From the NCBI GenBank assembly GCA_016342655.1, contig JAEINL010000004.1:1-64000 (forward strand): a DNA stretch of 64,000 nucleotides, given 5' to 3'. Source of the DNA: Sphaerochaeta sp. Its GTDB lineage: Bacteria > Spirochaetota > Spirochaetia > Sphaerochaetales > Sphaerochaetaceae. Position 1 is the stretch's first letter; each line of letters starts with the position of its first letter. Positions 59,883-64,000 of the stretch are shown piece by piece. The notes beneath the pieces are model-generated. The model worked only from the letters and a program-made list of their open reading frames with translations. It was not told the origin of the DNA and searched no databases. Made by a program: the position numbers and the translations under genes.

Positions 59883-60590
59883 CTAACTCCTTGTCTCGAC
59901 GCCTTCGGACTTAGCAGGTTTCCTTACCAGCCCACCGGCATCTTCTTTGACTGAACGGTCATAGATTTCACCATTGAACACCCAAACCTTGACACCAATG
60001 GCACCAAATGAGGTATTCGCAGTAGTGAATCCATAATCAATATCACTACGAAGAGTATGTAGGGGCACTCGGCCTTCCTTCATCCACTCGGAGCGAGCAA
60101 TTTCAGCACCACCAATACGACCAGAACATCTAATCTTGACACCCTGCGCTCCACTCTGCATTGCCTTGGAAACAGCCATCTTCATAGCTCTGCGGAAAGA
60201 TCCGCGAGATACGAGCTGTTTCGCAACGTTAGCAGAGATCAGCTGAGCATCAGCTTCAGGTTTCTTGATCTCTTTAATCTTGATCTGTATCTTCTTGTTA
60301 GTCAGCTTTTGGAGTCTAGTCCCAAGCTTCTCAACGTTAGCACCCTTGCTACCAATAATGATACCAGGGCGACTGGTTGTGATCACGATAGTAATACGCT
60401 GTGGTTTACGGATGATTTCAACATCCGATATCTCAGCACCCTGGACTTCAGGGGATTCGAGCAAAGCTTTTCTCAGCTTCAAGTCTTCATGCAGTGTGTC
60501 TGCATACTCTCGAGGATCGACGTACCACTTTGATTTCCAAGTCTTGTTGATTCCAAGACGCAGTCCGATCGGATTTACTTTCTGGCCCAT
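59883..60590 (-). CDS. rpsC: 30S ribosomal protein uS3
   Basis: MGQKVNPIGLRLGINKTWKSKWYVD. Confidence 0.98.
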   Translation of the reverse strand: MGQKVNPIGLRLGINKTWKSKWYVDPREYADTLHEDLKLRKALLESPEVQGAEISDVEIIRKPQRITIVITTSRPGIIIGSKGANVEKLGTRLQKLTNKKIQIKIKEIKKPEADAQLISANVAKQLVSRGSFRRAMKMAVSKAMQSGAQGVKIRCSGRIGGAEIARSEWMKEGRVPLHTLRSDIDYGFTTANTSFGAIGVKVWVFNGEIYDRSVKEDAGGLVRKPAKSEGVETRS

Positions 60591-60965
60591 TTATTTCCTC
60601 ACGCTTGCTTTTTCGTCAACGACGACGGTAATGTGTGACATCCTCTTGAGGAGAATATCCCGTCTCCCGTGGGATCTCGGCCAGACTCTCTTGAGTCTCG
60701 GACCCTCGTTAACTTGCAAATCCTTGATCACAAGGTTCTCTTCATCGAGCTTCTTGTTCTGATCAAGTGCATTTGCACAAGCGGATTGCAAAACCTTGAG
60801 GATCAAGCCAGAACCTTTCTGGGGCATGGCCTCGAGGATAGCAACGGCTTCCGCACAAGACTTATTCCGAACAAGATTAGCAACAGGGCGAACCTTTGAA
60901 GGTGATACCATCAGATACTTTGCAGTTGCTGAATAACCTTTTTTTTCTTCCATCATTGTACCCAT
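60591..60965 (-). CDS. rplV: 50S ribosomal protein uL22
   Basis: SATAKYLMVSPSKVRPVANLVRNKSCAEAVAILEAMPQKGS. Confidence 0.96.
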   Translation of the reverse strand: MGTMMEEKKGYSATAKYLMVSPSKVRPVANLVRNKSCAEAVAILEAMPQKGSGLILKVLQSACANALDQNKKLDEENLVIKDLQVNEGPRLKRVWPRSHGRRDILLKRMSHITVVVDEKASVRK

Positions 60966-60970
60966 CTTGT

Positions 60971-61246
60971 TTAGCCGACCTTCTTGTCGGAAGCGGTGTG
61001 ACCACGAAAAATTCTGGTTGGGGAGAACTCTCCGAGCTTATGCCCGACCAGGTTTTCAGTCACAAATACAGGAATCCATGTCTTTCCGTTATACACAGAA
61101 ATTGTGAACCCTACCATTTCAGGGATGATCGTGGAACTACGGGAATAAGTCTTGATCATCTGCTTTTGATTAGTCTTGAGAGACTCCTGAATCCTCTTAT
61201 AAAGTTTTTTCTCAATAAAAGGACCTTTTTTGATTGATCTAGCCAC
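60971..61246 (-). CDS. rpsS: 30S ribosomal protein uS19
   Basis: [15 protein letters not shown]...[26 protein letters not shown]. Confidence 0.97.
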   Translation of the reverse strand: MARSIKKGPFIEKKLYKRIQESLKTNQKQMIKTYSRSSTIIPEMVGFTISVYNGKTWIPVFVTENLVGHKLGEFSPTRIFRGHTASDKKVG

Positions 61247-61255
61247 TTTTTTCTC

Positions 61256-62080
61256 CTACTTCCGTTTCTTTACGATAAATGTGCTGGAAGGCTTCCTCTT
61301 GGAACGGGTCTTCCCACCCTTAGTAGGCTTACCCCAGGGGGTTACAGGATTACGACCAGCTGCAGTCCTACCCTCACCACCACCATGTGGGTGATCGATA
61401 GGGTTCATTGCAACACCTCGTACCTTAGGCCTTCTTCCAAGGTGGCGACTAGCACCGGCCTTACCAAGAGTAACATTCATATGATCTTCATTGCCAAGCT
61501 GCCCGAGGGTAGCGTAACACTCACCAAACACCATGCGCATTTCACCGGAAGGAAGACGGAGAGTGACATAATCACCTTCCTTGGCAACCACGGTAGCCCC
61601 AAGACCAGCAGATCGGACAAGCTGTCCACCACGGCCACGGGTAAGCTCAACGTTGTGCACAGACAACCCAAGAGGAACGTCCTTCAAAGGAAGAGCATTA
61701 CCACTTGCAATGGGAACTCCAGGACCAGAGATCACTGAGGTTCCAACAGTCAAACCCCTAGGGGCGATCATGTAGCGCTTCTCACCATCGGCATAGAATA
61801 CCAAAGCAATATTAGCACTGCGGTTTGGATCGTATTCGATGGTCTTGACTGTCCCAGGAATACCATATTTGTCGCGCTTGAAATCGATGGTTCGATAAGC
61901 ACGCTTGTGGCCACCGCCTCTACGGCGAACGCTGATGCGCCCATGAGAGTCACGTCCGGCTTTTTTGCTCAAACCAGTGGTAAGTGACTTCTCAGGCTTG
62001 CTAGCAGTCAGTTCGCTGAAGACCAAAGTAGTCTTCTGGCGAAGGCCGGGAGTGTTTGGCTTGTAAGTTTTTAGTGCCAT
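61256..62080 (-). CDS. rplB: 50S ribosomal protein uL2
   Basis: [15 protein letters not shown]...[18 protein letters not shown]. Confidence 0.98.
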   Translation of the reverse strand: MALKTYKPNTPGLRQKTTLVFSELTASKPEKSLTTGLSKKAGRDSHGRISVRRRGGGHKRAYRTIDFKRDKYGIPGTVKTIEYDPNRSANIALVFYADGEKRYMIAPRGLTVGTSVISGPGVPIASGNALPLKDVPLGLSVHNVELTRGRGGQLVRSAGLGATVVAKEGDYVTLRLPSGEMRMVFGECYATLGQLGNEDHMNVTLGKAGASRHLGRRPKVRGVAMNPIDHPHGGGEGRTAAGRNPVTPWGKPTKGGKTRSKRKPSSTFIVKKRK

Positions 62081-62095
62081 AATTCCAACTTCTCC

Positions 62096-62398
62096 TTATA
62101 CGCCTTCGATGGCCTGGATGCTATCACCTTTGGCCAAGGTTACGACAGCCTTCTTCCAGTCACCGGTGTTACCGAGGATGCTGCCACCCTTACCGCGTGA
62201 AAACTTAGGCTTGCCTTTTACGATCATCACATTACATTTCACAGGCTCTACATCAAACAGCTCTTTAACAGCTGACATGATCAAAAACTTGTTAGCGTCC
62301 ATATGGACTCTGAATGTGTACTTCTTTATCTCACCTTCACGAGCAATATTGGTTTTCTCACTCAAGACAGGTTCGATTATTAATTGGTCTGCTCTCAT
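62096..62398 (-). CDS. rplW: 50S ribosomal protein uL23
   Basis: IIEPVLSEKTNIAREGEIKKYTFRVHMDANK. Confidence 0.96.
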   Translation of the reverse strand: MRADQLIIEPVLSEKTNIAREGEIKKYTFRVHMDANKFLIMSAVKELFDVEPVKCNVMIVKGKPKFSRGKGGSILGNTGDWKKAVVTLAKGDSIQAIEGV

Positions 62399-62409
62399 CT
62401 CCGGTCCCC

Positions 62410-63039
62410 TTATTTATCGCCGTAGAAGTCGTTAAGACTTTTGGCAGCGGTTTCCAGAACCAAGATCTTTCTTCCATAGAGGAGTTCCTTAGAGGAAAGC
62501 CTGTTGTAGGAAAGGACACGCAGGTACGGAATATTTTTCGCAGCACGGCGTATCATTACATCGTCATCCTTGAGGATGAGGATTGTTCTTGTTTCGTCCT
62601 GAACAAAGTTCTTGATGATTGCACTCAGATCCCTGGTTTTACCACTGTCTGTAGTGAAATCCTCAACAACAACAAGCCGTTCTTCCTTAATTCCTAGGGA
62701 GAGCAGGCTCTTCATAGCAAGACGCTTCACCTTTTTGGGAAGCACATAGCTATAATCGCGGGGCTTGGGGCCGAACATTGTTCCACCACCAACCCAGACC
62801 GGTGACTTCTTGTCACCAGCTCTTGCGTTGCCTGTTCCCTTCTGCTTATAAGGTTTAGCGTTGCTGTAGTGAACTTCAGAACGACCCTTTGTGCATGCAG
62901 TACCGACTCTGCGGTTTGCAAGTTCATTGTTAACGGCATGATAGATACATCCATCACTGACCTCGCGGTTGAAGACGCTGTCATTCAACTCGATGGTCCT
63001 GACTTCCTTGCCGTCAATAGAAAAGACTTTGGTTTCCAT
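62410..63039 (-). CDS. rplD: 50S ribosomal protein uL4
   Basis: KPYKQKGTGNARAGDKKSPVWVGGGTMFGPKPRDYS. Confidence 0.97.
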   Translation of the reverse strand: METKVFSIDGKEVRTIELNDSVFNREVSDGCIYHAVNNELANRRVGTACTKGRSEVHYSNAKPYKQKGTGNARAGDKKSPVWVGGGTMFGPKPRDYSYVLPKKVKRLAMKSLLSLGIKEERLVVVEDFTTDSGKTRDLSAIIKNFVQDETRTILILKDDDVMIRRAAKNIPYLRVLSYNRLSSKELLYGRKILVLETAAKSLNDFYGDK

Positions 63040-63050
63040 ATCTTTCGCCC

Positions 63051-63671
63051 CTACTTCTTTATCGCTTTCTTGACGATGACGACACTCTGGGCGGGACCAG
63101 GGATTGCTCCCCTTACCATAAGAACCTGCATCTCTTCATCGACCCTGACAACCTTCAGATTCTGCACTGTGTGCTTCTCATTACCCATATGGCCAGCCAT
63201 ACGAGTACCCTTAAATGTACGGGAAGGAGAAGAAGACATTGATGTTCCTCCGATGTCACGGTGGAACTTTGAACCATGGGTAGCGCGTCCACCCTTAAAG
63301 TTATGACGCTTCATACCTCCGGCAAAACCTTTACCTTTAGTAACACCAGTGACATCCACAAAAGTGGTGTCCTTAAATATATCCACGCCCAACACTTCGC
63401 CAACCGTAATTTCTTTATCAAAATTACGGAACTCTTTTATAATTTGCTTCGGTTCACATATATCTGTAAACTGACCAGCATACGGTTTGGTGACAGTGCT
63501 TTTTTTCTTGTCAACGGAACCAATGACTGCGGCTGTGTAGCCATTTCTATCTTCAGTCCGGTCTGCGACAACAACATTGCCCTCAATTTTAATAACCGTC
63601 ACGGGTGTAAGTCTGCCTTGCGCATCAAACACCTGTGTCATTCCAACTTTTTTGCCGATAAGCCCTAACAT
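63051..63671 (-). CDS. rplC: 50S ribosomal protein uL3
   Basis: [27 protein letters not shown]. Confidence 0.98.
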   Translation of the reverse strand: MLGLIGKKVGMTQVFDAQGRLTPVTVIKIEGNVVVADRTEDRNGYTAAVIGSVDKKKSTVTKPYAGQFTDICEPKQIIKEFRNFDKEITVGEVLGVDIFKDTTFVDVTGVTKGKGFAGGMKRHNFKGGRATHGSKFHRDIGGTSMSSSPSRTFKGTRMAGHMGNEKHTVQNLKVVRVDEEMQVLMVRGAIPGPAQSVVIVKKAIKK

Positions 63672-63688
63672 CTCTTACCTCAACTCTC

Positions 63689-63997
63689 TTACTGTTTAAT
63701 CTCTACATCCACACCGGCAGGGAGCTCAAGCTTCATGAGGGCATCCATGACTTTTGATGTAGGATCCAATATGTCAATCAACCTTTTATGGGTTCTCATC
63801 TCGAACTGTTCGCGAGCTGTTTTATTGACAAAGGGCGATCTCAGGACAGTGTACTTATTGACACGAGTCGGGAGAGGGACAGGACCTGACACGGTAGCGC
63901 CAGCCCTGACAACAGTTTCTACAATTGCTTTAGAGCTTTGTTCAACAAGCTCAATGTCAAAGCCTCTCAACCTTACCCGAATTCTTTCTTTAGCCAT
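63689..63997 (-). CDS. rpsJ: 30S ribosomal protein uS10
   Basis: [45 protein letters not shown]. Confidence 0.97.
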   Translation of the reverse strand: MAKERIRVRLRGFDIELVEQSSKAIVETVVRAGATVSGPVPLPTRVNKYTVLRSPFVNKTAREQFEMRTHKRLIDILDPTSKVMDALMKLELPAGVDVEIKQ

Positions 63998-64000
63998 TAT

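Overview
The window is 64 kb of what looks like a spirochaete chromosome, possibly Sphaerochaeta/Treponema-like; this is inferred from gene content only. It is mostly housekeeping DNA. Minus-strand content includes an S10-spc-alpha ribosomal protein cluster running into rny-ymdB-tlyA, ptsI-der-HAD, grpE-dnaK-dnaJ-rlmB, a DUF3798-type ABC uptake operon, ricT-like, rpsT, HU, lnt, cinA, rho, rpmE, a GHMP-kinase-like gene, surE and nifS-nifU. Plus-strand genes include tatD-dusB-purD, a TGS/uridine-kinase fusion, a YfcE-type phosphodiesterase, a ZIP transporter and a GerMN protein. The accessory highlight is at the left edge: a recombinase-in-trio (RIT-type) element with three overlapping tyrosine recombinases, inserted in an IS66-family transposase gene, which is itself inserted in a HIT-family gene. 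The element has perfect 101-bp inverted repeats and a 20-bp palindromic linker at one end, so a precisely excised circle would carry a 222-bp perfect palindrome at its junction. Removing it restores the IS66 frame exactly before the presumed catalytic Glu. A second, apparently intact IS1634/IS4-like element (38976-41120, 6-bp TSD) truncates a membrane-anchored coiled-coil gene. Other observations: a hexanucleotide-repeat-encoded (QN)n tract in Rho, a set of plus-strand genes whose -10 box ends exactly 6 nt before the ATG (candidate leaderless mRNAs), a degenerate galactokinase-like protein, and a divergent AOR-like protein. All homology calls are by eye; no database search was run.
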